Below are positions 47,002 to 58,849 of a DNA stretch of 64,000 bases, in pieces. Numbering within the stretch: the stretch's first letter is position 1; each line of letters begins with the position of its first letter. A program made the position numbers and the translations under genes. Below the pieces are notes generated by a model. That model was given only the letters and a program-made list of their open reading frames with translations. It searched no databases and was not told the DNA's origin. Source of the DNA: Larix kaempferi (lineage: Eukaryota; Streptophyta; Pinopsida; Pinales; Pinaceae); contig BSBM01000361.1 in NCBI GenBank assembly GCA_027924585.1, positions 70,368,501 to 70,432,500 on the forward strand. The letters run 5' to 3'.

Positions 47002-47055
47002 TCAATGGTGACGATGACAATAATGATGATGTTGTTGATGACGATGATGATGAGA
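46917..47055. repeat. GAT trinucleotide microsatellite
   Basis: Nearly pure GAT/GAC repeat, interrupted. The Asp-, Met- and Ile-rich ORFs in all its frames are artefacts. Confidence 0.95.
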
Positions 47056-47184
47056 TTCAGTTCAAAAACACATGGGAGTCTTGTTGTATGCGACATTTTT
47101 ATTAGGCACCGAAGAAATCCAAGTCATTGTGAACAACGAAAGAGAGGCCAAACAATGAAATAGCAAGGATAGCAAGGAATGAAA

Positions 47185-48690
47185 AACCCTCCACCTTTTA
47201 ATTGACATCATGCAATGCCCCAAGAACCTACCATAGGCTAAGCCATGAACTTAAAAATACAATCGTGCCTTGCTACCTACGGCTTTGTGAAGAAAAAAAG
47301 TGAGGAACTTCCATCTTAAACATCTTTTCACCCATCCTTACAATATTCTGGGCACCCATACTTATTTTCTAAGGAAAGTGGGTGGATAGAATTGGGGTAG
47401 AATGCAATGATAAACCTCCTCCTTTTAAATGATGTAGTGTAATTCCCTAGGAACCTGTCATAGGCTACAAAGTGACTTCCACAAGGTAATGTATCCTTGT
47501 CGCATGTGGAATTGCCAAGAAAAAAGGTGATCCTTGACCATGGTGAGGGGAGGAAACCTCAACATATTGCTATCGTTACCCCGTGAGCATGCTATGTTTT
47601 CTTTGTTAATATTTATAGCACCATGGATGGTCATTGGGATCTAGTCCATGGTTTGAGGTTGAAAACTATGGTCTAAGGCCATGCAATTTTCCTTAGGGAT
47701 CCTGGGCCATGCATGATGTCCTAAAGCACCATATAGGCCTGACATACGGTATATTTAGCATATGAGTTAGATGTCCTATGCATTTACACGATTGAGCCAC
47801 TAGGGATAGTTTCTAGAAGTCATTCCATGTAAAAGGAGTATGGTGCTAATTTAATGGTTTGGCACTCTAAGGATGGTTATAATTCCCTAATCCATTGTCT
47901 GACTATAAAATATATATTCTTACACCATAAAAATTTCCTATAACTCATGGACTATGCACAAGGCCTTAGGGAATTAGATAGTTCCCATATAGGGAATCTT
48001 TGTTATGCAAGCAGGATATTGTCCATGTGCAATCCTCAAATCACCACACATACCCACCATAGGGAATATTTAACCCTTGTGTGGGATATGATTTTTTTTT
48101 AGGTTTCAATTAATAGTAGCTATCAATGAACAGGGCATAGTTTTATGCTAAAAATTAAGGGTGTTATACCATAACATGTGCATTGGCCCTAAAAATAATA
48201 TATTTTTCATGTTAATGGGATATGTTGGCCATTTCAAGTTTGGCACATGATAAATTGTTCTTATAGATTAGTCCAAGGTAAAAATATTAGAGTCTTCATC
48301 CATAACATTTTCCTATAGTTCATATGGTCTTTATGAATGGCATCAAGCTAGGATCTAGGAGATGTTTGGCTTGCAAGTAGGATATGATTCGCATTTTAAT
48401 ATTGTTAAGTACACTATGGATTGTTTGCATAGTATTTTCCAAGGTTTAGGGCCAAAACTTTGATTCTATGGTGATACTAATGACCTAATGGATTCATGGG
48501 ATGCACATGATTCTTGAGGTCCATTCCTTATTATAGGGCCAAAAGTTGGGGTCTTAAAACATAAATTTTGTCTATGGGACTTATGGGTCATACATGTTGC
48601 CCAATTCCTCCATAAGAGCTCTAAATAAGGAGCATTTAGTATACAAGTGAGATATCTTGGTCATGTTGATACAACTTTTAATGATAATCT
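47185..48690. repeat. diverged ancient tandem repeats
   Basis: A block containing CCTACCATAGGCTAA near 47230 recurs, diverged, about 230 bp later (CCTGTCATAGGCTAC). From 47640 a motif of the type TTTTCCTATGG..CATGGG.CATGCA, followed by GCAAGTAGGATAT, recurs roughly at 47690, 47935, 48300 and 48570. Family unknown. Confidence 0.45.
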
Positions 48691-51600
48691 TTCAATCTTC
48701 CACTATTATATTGTAGGAAGTGCCCACGCACCTTGTAGAAAAAAATTTATAAATTTCCTAGTAGAGTGTGTTTAGACATTGGTGGAACCAAATTTCATTG
48801 TAATTGAAATTGTGTAATTGAAATTGTGACATTCTAGTTTTCAATTAAAAGATGTGTTTTTATTAAGGAGATTAATTTTTTATTAAAAGATAACAATAGA
48901 CTCATTTACTTATTTTTTTCGTTGATCACCCACTCTAAAAATCATGGGTGGAACAAAACAAACTACTAATAGTGGAAGACACAACTCAATAGTAAATGTG
49001 TTGACATTATGCATTTGGCGTACATTAAGTGATAAACTTAGGAAACAAACAAAAGGTGGAACATAGAATCCTTTCCAAAGGTTAGTGTCAGGAAACATAT
49101 AATGCAACATACAAAAATTTTCAAGGTTAACATGCTGCATCAATAGCGTAATTGAAATTGTGACATTTTGTTCCAAAGGACTTGAGTTAAAAGGCCATAT
49201 AAATATAATATTCCATTTGTACAAGCGATTCATTAAAAAAAACATTGCAATTGGCATTGTACTATGATGTTCTCTCCTTCCTTTGTCAAAAAAAGAATAA
49301 TAAGGCTAGTTTTCAAAGGTATGGATTGTTTCGGATTCATCAACTATTATTGTACCCAAACTTGCACATACCAAGCTGCAGTGAATCCTTCACAAAAGTG
49401 GAGTTTTCTATGTATTATCCATGATGCACTTTGAAGAGAATTTGATAAAATAATTTTCTTTTGTTTTACTTCATTCATAAAGGAAAGAATTTAGTTTCCT
49501 AATATAGGTCATTTATTTTATTTTAAGTTCATAAAAATAGAACAATGTAAACATTTGAATATATAAAATTATTCTAGTAACACTATTTTTTGGACACAAG
49601 TTCTCTTAATATAGAGACAACGAAGTGATACAGTTTTCAATTCCCAACCAATTCCTGGCTCTTGCTTTCATTTGGCCATTCACTTTCCCTTCGCTATAAA
49701 TGGATAATAATTCAAGCTTGTTTAGAAGCTTTTTTTCCCGTGAGTAATATCAAATAAATATTTTTCAAAAAAATGTGAATAAATACTTGAAAAGATTTTC
49801 GGAACAAGACCTATAAATTGTAACTTGGAAGTATTGAAAGTGTACAAAGTGGAATTGGGAGCCTCCCATAACAAAACCCTATTTCCATGCCTTTGTCAGT
49901 CACGAGTCTAAACCCATTCCTTTGTCATTCACAAGTGTTAAACCTTAGCTCAATATCAAAATAACAAAATCAATTTCATGTTTAAGAAAAAACATGGGAG
50001 AGTTTTATTAAAATTTGTGTTTAGATTATGATCAAATTTATGAAAAATTGAAAATAACATCTTTCTAAAATTAGTAGCTCCAAGTCTCTGATAGCGAGAG
50101 GAGAGCAATTTCAAATTGTTTAGAGAAATGTGTATCTAAATTCGGCACATGCTTCTAACTTCTGAGGATAAAATGCCATAGGTGATGCTTGGTAAATTCA
50201 GTAGATGATAAATTATTGATGGTAGGGAACCATTGAAGATGATCAATGATGACCTAGGTAGGTAGGGAGGAAAGACTGTTTACTTATTATATGTGGATAG
50301 AAGGATCAATGAAAAAATCAATAGGGTGATCTAGAATTATAGATAGACTTAGGTTGAATCCAAATTTAGCCTTCAATGAGGGATGGAATTGCCAAATAGT
50401 ATGGTACCTATATCTAGAATTAAAGAATAAATCTCAATCAAATCCTTTAGAATCCTCAATACCTTGGGAGCAAAGGACAAGAAGGAAAGAAACCATTGAG
50501 ATGAAGGGGATGACCACCATCAACAAGAAGTAGTAGAGTGACATTTAGGATGAGGGATTCTTAAAGTTCAAAAGTGTACCTTTGAAGGAGATGACTTTCT
50601 CAACTCATGATCCAAAATCTAGACTATATGGACAATGGATGGGTCCAAAATATAGACTATGACAATATCCCTTTTCACTAACATAAAATGGAATTAGCAT
50701 TTCCATTAACTATGGGACAACCCCCTTAATGTTAAACATGTGCAAGTCGAGCAGAATTGAAATAGGAACTATGATGGTTGAGTAGTAGTTTAGAGGAAAG
50801 GGAAGGTGGTGCCACTAAGAAACCCAAACCAAGGTCGCTTGCTTCATTAAAATCACTCATGAGGTGAATAAACATGAGAAGATGGAGAAGGAGGGATATA
50901 AATCTCAAGGAATAAATAAACAAGACAATCAAGATCATCATGAAACTAAAGAGAAATTAATAATGAAGGATACAATACACACTAATCAAACAACAGATCA
51001 AAATTATATCCAAGAAGGGTAGGAGGAACAAAAAATATCTAGGATAGCAAATAAGAGGCTATATACATGAAACTAAATGAATTTAAGATAGAAACCATGC
51101 CAAAGAAATGGAATCAACAAAGGATAAGGAATGAGATTGTGGAAATGGTAAAATAGTAATATTGCAAATGACCTTGATACTAAAAAGGGAAAAGAGAGCA
51201 TAAAGAAGATATATAAATTAGAATTGAATGAAAGAGGAGGAGGAGGATGTGGAAGAAGTGGACATGGAGTTATTAACCTTGCATTATAATAAAACATTTA
51301 TAATTTCCATTTCAAGTTAGCGACTGGTGAATCTACACTAGCACGTGATAAATGGAAATGGGAGGATAGAAATGTTGAAGGATTGTCAAGTTCCCATAAG
51401 AAATTATCATGAATAGACACAAATCCCACAAAGTTGACAAAATCTAAGTTGATACGAGGCGAGAAACTTGTAAAGGATAACTTGAAGGAGAAAAGGGGGC
51501 AATTAATTACCCCAAGACAAACAATCTCACTTATGGAGACATTTCTTCAAACGTCTGAGCCTTCTAAATCAAAATTCTATTGTGGAACATAAGGGGAAAT

Positions 51601-52496
51601 AATGCACCTAAGAAAAAAATCATTTTGAAAAACAAAATAACAGTAGAAAAACTAGAGGGCTAATGCACAATCATGGACTCCTTTAAAGACACTCTAGATG
51701 CCACATAATACTGAAAAAACATGGAACCTCTGAATTTAGGTGACAATTAGGGGTACTTCCCTAATGGATTTGAAGATGAAGGAAAAAGACAAAAGATAGG
51801 TAATTGAATCAGCTTTCATAATATATAACATCTATCTATAAAAAAATTGTATGAATGATTATAAAATTAGTTTTCATTAAATTGGGTTTTCAAATTTTTA
51901 GCACATCATAACAGAAACTAATTTGAAGAACATATGGGCCTATGTAACACTATTTATTCAAAAAATTTCATGAATTATTCTTTTTATCATTAATTATTGA
52001 AGTCAAAAAACCTTGAAATGAAAATGTTATGTGCGGGTGCAACACTTTAGGGGCAAAATTTAATGAAATCTTTGATTTCTATATATAATATTGTAGAGCT
52101 CTCGATCCTCTAGTGCACCATATAGTTTTCTTGAGAAATGGTGAAGGAAATCAAAAGTTATATAAAAACCAATCGATGTATCTATTTTCGAAAATTGACG
52201 TGTGTCATTTAGAAAAATTATAATAAATAAATAAAACATACATTCTTAGAAAAAAATTACATATTCAGAATCGCTAGATCGTAATAATCTACAATATTCT
52301 ATATTTTCATAAAAAAATATTGTGTTTGTCATAGCAAAACGTGCCATTGAAACTGAGCATATTGATAGAGTTCTAAAATATAGGCAATAGCCCTGGATTA
52401 TTTGTTCTAGCCAATAGGTTCGGTAGTCCGAAGCTATTTCTGAACATCATGCCAAGCCTTGTTCCCATCGAGTTTTTAAATTTAAAAAAAAATGCC
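48691..52496. other. noncoding, AT-rich interval
   Basis: No supportable gene. Short ORFs on the minus strand (for example 48910-49257 and 50732-50941) lack homology that I recognise. Confidence 0.5.
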
Positions 52497-52618
52497 TATG
52501 CATTTTATCCTTGTTCATATCGCATATGCGATATGAACAAGGATAAAACGCATATGTGTTATAACTCATATGCAATATGAACAAGGATAAAACGCATATG
52601 CGATATAACACATATGCG
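52497..52618. repeat. near-perfect 58-bp palindrome plus 44-bp direct repeat
   Basis: 52497-52554 is a palindrome with 29-bp arms, one mismatch and no loop, centred on CGCATATGCG. The right arm and flank (ATATGAACAAGGATAAAACG) start at 52531 and again at 52575, a 44-bp period. Confidence 0.9.
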
Positions 52619-52984
52619 TTTAATGTTTAGTATCTTGGTACAAGAGTAAAAAAGAGTTTACCAATTTAGTGGATAAGCTTTGGGAGAAACCCCATCTAAA
52701 AGAAAACGATCATGGTAATTATTGGCCCCTCCAAAGCGGTTTAGTGTAAGTGTGGCAAAAGGAATACGCTTAGCCTAAACTTTGTGAATGGTTGTGGATA
52801 ATGAGGTCATATTATTGGAGGTTCAAGGGCTAGTCCAAAGGAGGTATTAGGATGATGAGGTTACCAAGTTAGGATGCCTTTCTTGTTGCCTCTGCATGAT
52901 CAATTTCAATGGGAGGAATAGGGTAAAAAAAAACTGTAGGCTCTGTATATGGATATGTCATTTTAAAAAACATTACATATACAT
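52619..52984. other. noncoding interval
   Basis: Nothing recognisable. Confidence 0.5.
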
Positions 52985-53547
52985 TGGTCTTGGAACACCA
53001 TTCATTTTCTCCCTCTATAACCAACCTCCCCCCCTTTGTCTATATAACACATCCAAATACCCTCTATCCATCCCTATTTATCTAACCATAGTTATTTCTC
53101 TCCTTCACCACCCCTCTACCTCTATAACCATCCATCAGTCCTCTCTCTCTCTCCCCCTTCCCTCTCTCTCCCTTCCCTCCCTCTCCTTCGACATCCATGT
53201 GTTCCATCCTCTCACTCACTCCATACCTCACTTTCTCCCCCTACCTCCTCTCCCCCCCCATAATTCCTTCTCTCTCTTCCTCTCTCCCCCTCTCTATCTA
53301 AATCCCCCCTATTTCCTTATCTGGCCACTCCCCCTCGAACAAACTTGCACAACTCTTGGTCTTGAAAAACATCACCCCCTCTCCCTGTATAACCAACCTT
53401 CCCCCCTTTGTCTCTCTCACACACATCCACACACCCTCTCTCCATCACTATCTCTCTGCCTCTATAACTGTCTCTCAATCCTCTCTCTCTTCCCCTCTCT
53501 GCCTAAATCCCCCCTCCTTCATAATCTCACCACTCCCCCCTCAAACA
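52985..53547. repeat. pyrimidine-rich tandem repeat, 372-bp period
   Basis: TGGTCTTG...AACCAACCT...CCCCCCTTTGTCT begins at 52985 and again at 53357. The strand is almost all C and T, with CTCTCTCC runs. The 222-residue ORF across it is compositional. C3 inserted at the end of the second unit. Confidence 0.8.
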
Positions 53548-54235
53548 TGTTGATGTATATGTAAATTCGGAATGTATTTCATATATGTATATTGTACTCC
53601 TATAGAGATGGTATTATTCCTCTATACGAAAGTGTTTGTATTCCTATAGAGATGTTATTATTCCTCTATATAGAAGTGTCATCATTTATATTGTAAGTGT
53701 CGTAACTTATACTTGATGGGTTATTAGACCACCTTGTTGGGGTCGGCCCTGTATAAGTCATGTGGGTCAAAGGGTTATTAGACCACCCTATTGGGGGTCG
53801 GGCATGTGGGTCAAAGAGTTATTAGACCACCCTATTGAGGGTCGGCCCAGTTAGCATTATGTTATGTGGTTAAGTTAAGGCCGACCTAGTAAGGTTATTA
53901 GGCAAGTCAAGTCAAGTATAAATAGAGTGCGGCAGACACTCTATTTGATCATTCTATTCTCTCTCACACTCTCGGGAGAGTGGCACACTTGTGGAGGAGG
54001 AGAAGATGTTGCTAGGAGATGTCTATCTCTTATGCTTGGGTTGTATCATTGCTCTATCTATCTTTGAGGAAGTTATTGCGGTTTTTCACCTTTATGGTTT
54101 TCCCCAAGTAAACTCTGTGTCTCTTGTGTGCTTGCATTATTGTGTCCATGATTGATATGCTGTAGATATGCTGTACATGTTGTTCTCTCAGTTAATATCC
54201 TAGATCAGATTGAAGTAAATTCTGAAAAATGAACA
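53548..54235 (+). repeat. C3 5' LTR (688 bp) with two 44-bp duplications
   Basis: Begins TGTTGATGTATATG and ends GAACA. It is about 86 bp longer than the C1 LTR because a segment at 53593 is repeated at 53637, and one at 53759 is repeated at 53803. Both units are 44 bp. Confidence 0.92.
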
Positions 54236-54247
54236 TGCTATCAGAGC
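54236..54247 (+). promoter_or_regulatory. C3 primer binding site, mutated
   Basis: TGCTATCAGAGC, one mismatch from the family site. Confidence 0.85.
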
Positions 54248-55501
54248 TATCTTGAAAGAAGGCATGGTATGGCATGTATGACACTTGTTGCACTTGCGAT
54301 GTTAGGGCTTGATATAGCAAAAACCAGTCATCATAGAGCATTCACTATAAATCCATTTAAGCAATGTTTTCGGATCTAAAACTTTTACAGGTCGAATATT
54401 AGATCCCTATGTACCTTGTGTCCAAAGGAAAACCTCTAATTTGTTGTACTTTGTGTTTTATGATCTGTACAATCTAGGGTTTCTGCCTCTTCCAGATCTG
54501 AGTCATAAACAGGTGACCTAGGAAAAAAGGTCATAACTTGGGCTAGGAAGATCCAAATGAAATTTCGTAAAGAGTGATAGGTAGTGCATGGACTGTAATT
54601 TATTGAGTAACATTTTCAGAGGCCGAAACTGAACGAATGACATATGGAACGCCGTACAAGTTAGCTCTCCTATTTTATCCCATAAATAGGTCATGTTGCG
54701 ACACTTGGCATAAATCTCTCTCAAAGAATCCAATTGAGGTCAAACCCATGGGGTTGGAAAGATGATAGGTCGGGCTAGCATAGGAAGACGTTTCAGACCC
54801 TGTGGATAAAATTCTTTGGAGTTACACCATAAACAATCAGGTACATATTTCTGTCAAAACACAATTATTTTTGAGCACCTTCATTCATGGCTTCCAAAAT
54901 TAGGGTTTTGGAGAAGGTTGGAATTGTTGTAATCGGAGACTACGGCTGAATGATACTCATCAAAATCAAAATTTAGAGACCAAGATCAGAATTTTTGGTT
55001 GGGCAGAAGGTCGGGCTTGATCAGACCCTAGTTCGGGACTTTGATCGGAAAAGTGGAAAATTAGGGCTTCTGTAAAAATGGAAATTTTTTAAATCTGTGA
55101 CCATGGCTGGAAGCTCCTCGGAAAAATAGAAGCTTAGAGCTTTGGATCGAACCTTTTGATTGGGATGAAGGGTGGGCTTTATCAAACCCTATTTCGGGGT
55201 CATGTCCAGTGAACCCGGAAGGTTCAAAGGAAATTTTGAGGGGTGAAACTTTGTAGTTTTCAAATTCTGAGTATATTGGCTTGATCAGCTCATCAAGGTG
55301 CATCTTTCTATCCTTTCAAAGGCTTGAAATTCAAAGTTTGAATTTTTAGGGTTTCTCTGACAAACCCTAATCCAGGTCCAGATCCAATTCCTGCAAATCA
55401 AGTGGATTGGGTTAATCCTAGAAGAGAATGGATTGGTCACCTACATATGTGAAGAAGTTCTTGTTTCAAAGGGAGATAGGCTAAGGCCTTACATAAGAAG
55501 A

Positions 55502-56385
55502 TTACAAGCAATCTCGACAGGTATGACTCATCCAGGTATGTTTCGAGATTTGTTCATGATTAATTTTATGGTATGTTTGTCTTCATGTTATCACGGTTAG
55601 TATAATCTTGAGTAAATTTAGACTTGTCATATCACCTTAATAAAATTATGAATGCTTGATAGAAGATATTCATTGATTAGGGTGTTGACACTTATGATTG
55701 TGCTAATGCATTATGGTGTTGTATGAGGTTTATGTTGTTCGCTAACATGAAAGGTACACCAAGAAATACAAATCATATTCTAATTCAAGAACATATGATC
55801 ATGATGACATGAGAACAAAGATTCATCCATTGTCATGAATCACTTAGAAGATCTATTTGCGAGGTATGTATAACTTGGTTCTATAATGGTTAACCTATGA
55901 GATCTGCAGGTTACTAACACAAGTCATTGAAGAGAACAAGAAGACATCATGTGGGTATGTTAGACATAACTAGCTAACATACCAATCCAGGTATGTTTTT
56001 CCTATATCAAGTTAGAATCCTACCTCGTGTTAGGATCCCTTATATAAGTATACTTGGTATGATTGGTTATGTTTATTCATTAAGTTAGAAATGTAAGTAA
56101 TCAAGGGTTTATGCATTTTATGTCTCTTACCTTGATTGATGATTTAACTAACCAGAAGAGTCCTATGATCAAATAAGAATATGCATGAGTAAAAGAAGAC
56201 TTCCTTGAAACCTTGAATACTAATGTTTATTATCTGTGTTTGAAATGATCATGACTATACATGTTTAAGATTATTGTGTTTTTATAGTATTAAGATTATA
56301 CTAATGAATGTGTGATTATGTATGAGACCTCGAGGATAACACAATGATGATACTAATAAGCATGCATAGTAATAGTTATAAGTTC
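55502..56385 (+). other. C3 copy of the unknown segment
   Basis: Collinear with C1 40023-40895. The donor-like sites near 55534, 55864 and 55990 are conserved. Confidence 0.6.
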
Positions 56386-56400
56386 AAGGACAGGTAATCT

Positions 56401-56553
56401 AGGAAGCAAAGATCAAGAGGGAGCTCACGCCAGTTGTTCCTGCAAGGAAGCAAAGATCAAGAGGGATCCCACTCCAGTTGATCCTACAAGGAAGCAAAGA
56501 TCAAGAAGGAGCACACTTCAGTAGTTTCTACAAGGATGCAGATATTCAGAGGG
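56401..56553 (+). repeat. 44-bp pol-linker minisatellite, 3.5 copies
   Basis: Units beginning AGGAAGCAAAGATCAAGA at 56401, 56445 and 56489, plus a partial unit at 56533. C1 has one copy, and C2 has two separated partial copies. The unit is not a multiple of three, so copy number changes the frame. Confidence 0.9.
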
Positions 56554-57061
56554 AGTTGACCACTTCTCACAATCCACATCAGAATGGAATTGCAGAAAAG
56601 AAGCAAAGAGTGAGAGGGAGTCAACCCAACAAACAAACAAAGATAAGTATTTGAATTATCATTCCTTGCATATTTTATTGTCTAAATAACACTCTTCAAT
56701 AATATATATACTCATGTTCCTAGAAATAGGTTGTGTATTATGCAGATTAGAATAGTTGCATTGATGAACAATATACTACTGATATACATGGGTAAGTTGC
56801 CTATGGGACTATACAACATTCCATTGCTACTTATCTAGAATGAAACCTCTTTGCTGACATGTTGGGAGTTGTACACACTCTTAACAATGTTCTGGTAGAG
56901 ATTGGAAGGCATCTAGAAAGTTATGAGATATGGATAAATGTTGTATTAAAGCATTGGCTAAGATAATTCTATGACTGTATGACATATTTCTTTATGTGTA
57001 AGAATTTGTTCTGAAAACCTATGAGATGATTTCTAATCATGCAATTTAACTTGTTGTGTAG

Positions 57062-58458
57062 GAAGGATCATATACCATCACCTACAAAAGAAGGACTACA
57101 ACATTTGTTCAGCAACAAAGTTATCTATTGAAAATATTGAAGATATTGAAGTTCCCAGGATCTGGGAAGAATGCCATGATCGAGGAGTACCGGTCGATCA
57201 TGAAGGTGTTTGGGATGCAGTCCCAAGACCTGAAGGGGATTCTTTAGCGACTTCCAAGAGGATATACAAGATCAAGCATGTTGTAGCTGGTAGCATAGAA
57301 ACTTTTTCTACTGTAGCTAGATACACTTCCATTAGATCCGTACTTGCTCTGGCTGCAGTGATGAAAGGAAAGATACACCAGATGGATTTCAAGACAGCTT
57401 TCTTGAATGGTGTAGTTGAAGAAGAAGTGTATGTGGAGCAGCCACTTGGTTTTGGGACACATGAAAAGGAGTCATATATGTGTAGAACTTGGTATGGAAG
57501 GATAGACAACTTTCTATCCAGTGTGGGCTTTACTAAGAGTAAAGCGGATTCCAACCTTTACTACAAGGTTGAGGAAGGAAATCTAGTGATACTACTTTTG
57601 TATGCGGATAACCTGTTTGTTACAAGTGAGGATAGATTGATTGCCGACACACAGCGGAAGCTTGCTGCCGAGTTTGAGATGAAGGACTTGGTGATGATGC
57701 ACTACTTTCTAGGTATGGAGGTGTGGCAGAGTGCAGATGGAATCTTCATTGGACAAGGGAAGTATGCAGTAGAGATCCTGAAGAGGTTCGGGATGATGGA
57801 CTACAAGGCCATGGCCACACCTATGGCATCGAACCTAAAGATTCTGTGTGATGCTTCATCTGATCCGGTTGATGTCACTGTGTATCGTCAGATGATTGGG
57901 TCCTCGATGTACCTGACGAACAGGAGACCAGATATTAGCTTTGCAGTGAGCACATTGAGCCAATTCCTGACAGATCCAAGAGATGTTCACCTAGTTGGTG
58001 TAAAGCATATTCTGAGGTACTTGAAGGGTACATTTGATTATGGGCTCAAGTATGATGCGAATCAAAAGTTTAACCTACAGGGTTATGTTGATTCAGATTG
58101 GGCAGGCAGTGCTGCAGATAGGAAGAGCACTTTTCGGTGCTGCTTCAGTATGGGATCAGGTGTGATCTCTTGGTTTAGCAGGAAGCAATCCTACGTAGCC
58201 CTGAGCACAGCCAAGGCAGAGTATGTTGTAGCCTATTTGGCTAGTTGTGAGGTAGTATGGCTTTGGAAGCTATCGTCTGAGTTATTTGATCTACCGCTAG
58301 AGGCTATTGGTATATTTTGTGACAACCAGAGTTGTGTGAAGCTGTCTGAGAACCCGATGTTCCACGACAAGTTGAAACACATAGAGATCAAATATCACTA
58401 TATTAGGGATATAGTGCAGAGGGGAGCAGTGAATCTCCTATATGTTGCAACGGATGAG
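57062..58458 (+). pseudogene. C3 copia RT and RNase H with Y-A-D-N box
   Basis: Open from 57358 to the junction at 58458 and readable upstream. RT lacks a piece between AGSIE and TVARYTS, and an in-frame piece between YMC and RTWYG (KLKKVLYGLKQEA in C1). The box at 57601-57612 reads Tyr-Ala-Asp-Asn. RNase H keeps DSDW, KAEY and CDNQS but ends before ADVLTK because of the G2 insertion. Confidence 0.88.
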
Positions 58459-58833
58459 TGTGATGCACCTGCAACAATTAATTAATAAGAATATTGGAAA
58501 TAGAAGAAATGAAAGAACTCAGAATCACTTTTATATTGATCACAGGCCACTTCGAGGGGGAAACCTCCTATGAGCAAGCTCAATACAAATAAATTCACAG
58601 TGCCTTCATAGGTCTCAACACACACTTATATACTAAGTCTAGGCACCAATACTATGGGTTGAAACCATGGACCACTACAAACTATGGATCAACAATTCTA
58701 CGGGTGACTTACAAAGCATATGCGCCAACAACAATAACATAAAATATTGATCAACAAATACTACGGAACGAATTACAAAGCATATGCGTCCAACAACAAT
58801 ATACTAACAAAGTAAAGACATGGGATCCTAACA
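58459..58833 (-). repeat. G2 3' LTR (375 bp)
   Basis: Plus-strand ends TGTGATGC and GGATCCTAACA. It is bordered inside by a pyrimidine run (plus strand CCCCTCCACCTT), which is the polypurine tract on the minus strand. Confidence 0.75.
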
Positions 58834-58849
58834 TCCCCTCCACCTTAAA

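Larger units (their letters stand above)
53548..58458 (+). mobile_element. copia element C3, 3' end displaced by G2
   Basis: Third copy of the family, with the same structure as C1: LTR, PBS, leader, gag remnant from 55405, unknown 0.87-kb segment, linker, stop-rich interval, RT, RNase H. RNase H stops at YVATDE (58458), where a TG-starting LTR of a minus-strand gypsy element begins. The 3' arrays and 3' LTR are not in the window. Confidence 0.9.

Noticed and set aside
46902-47163. Asp-rich, Met-rich and Ile-rich ORFs
   Set aside because: Generated by the GAT microsatellite in every frame. No other coding signal.
52896-53564. 222-residue Pro/Leu/Ser-rich ORF
   Set aside because: Compositional product of the C/T-rich repeat. 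It runs into the C3 LTR.
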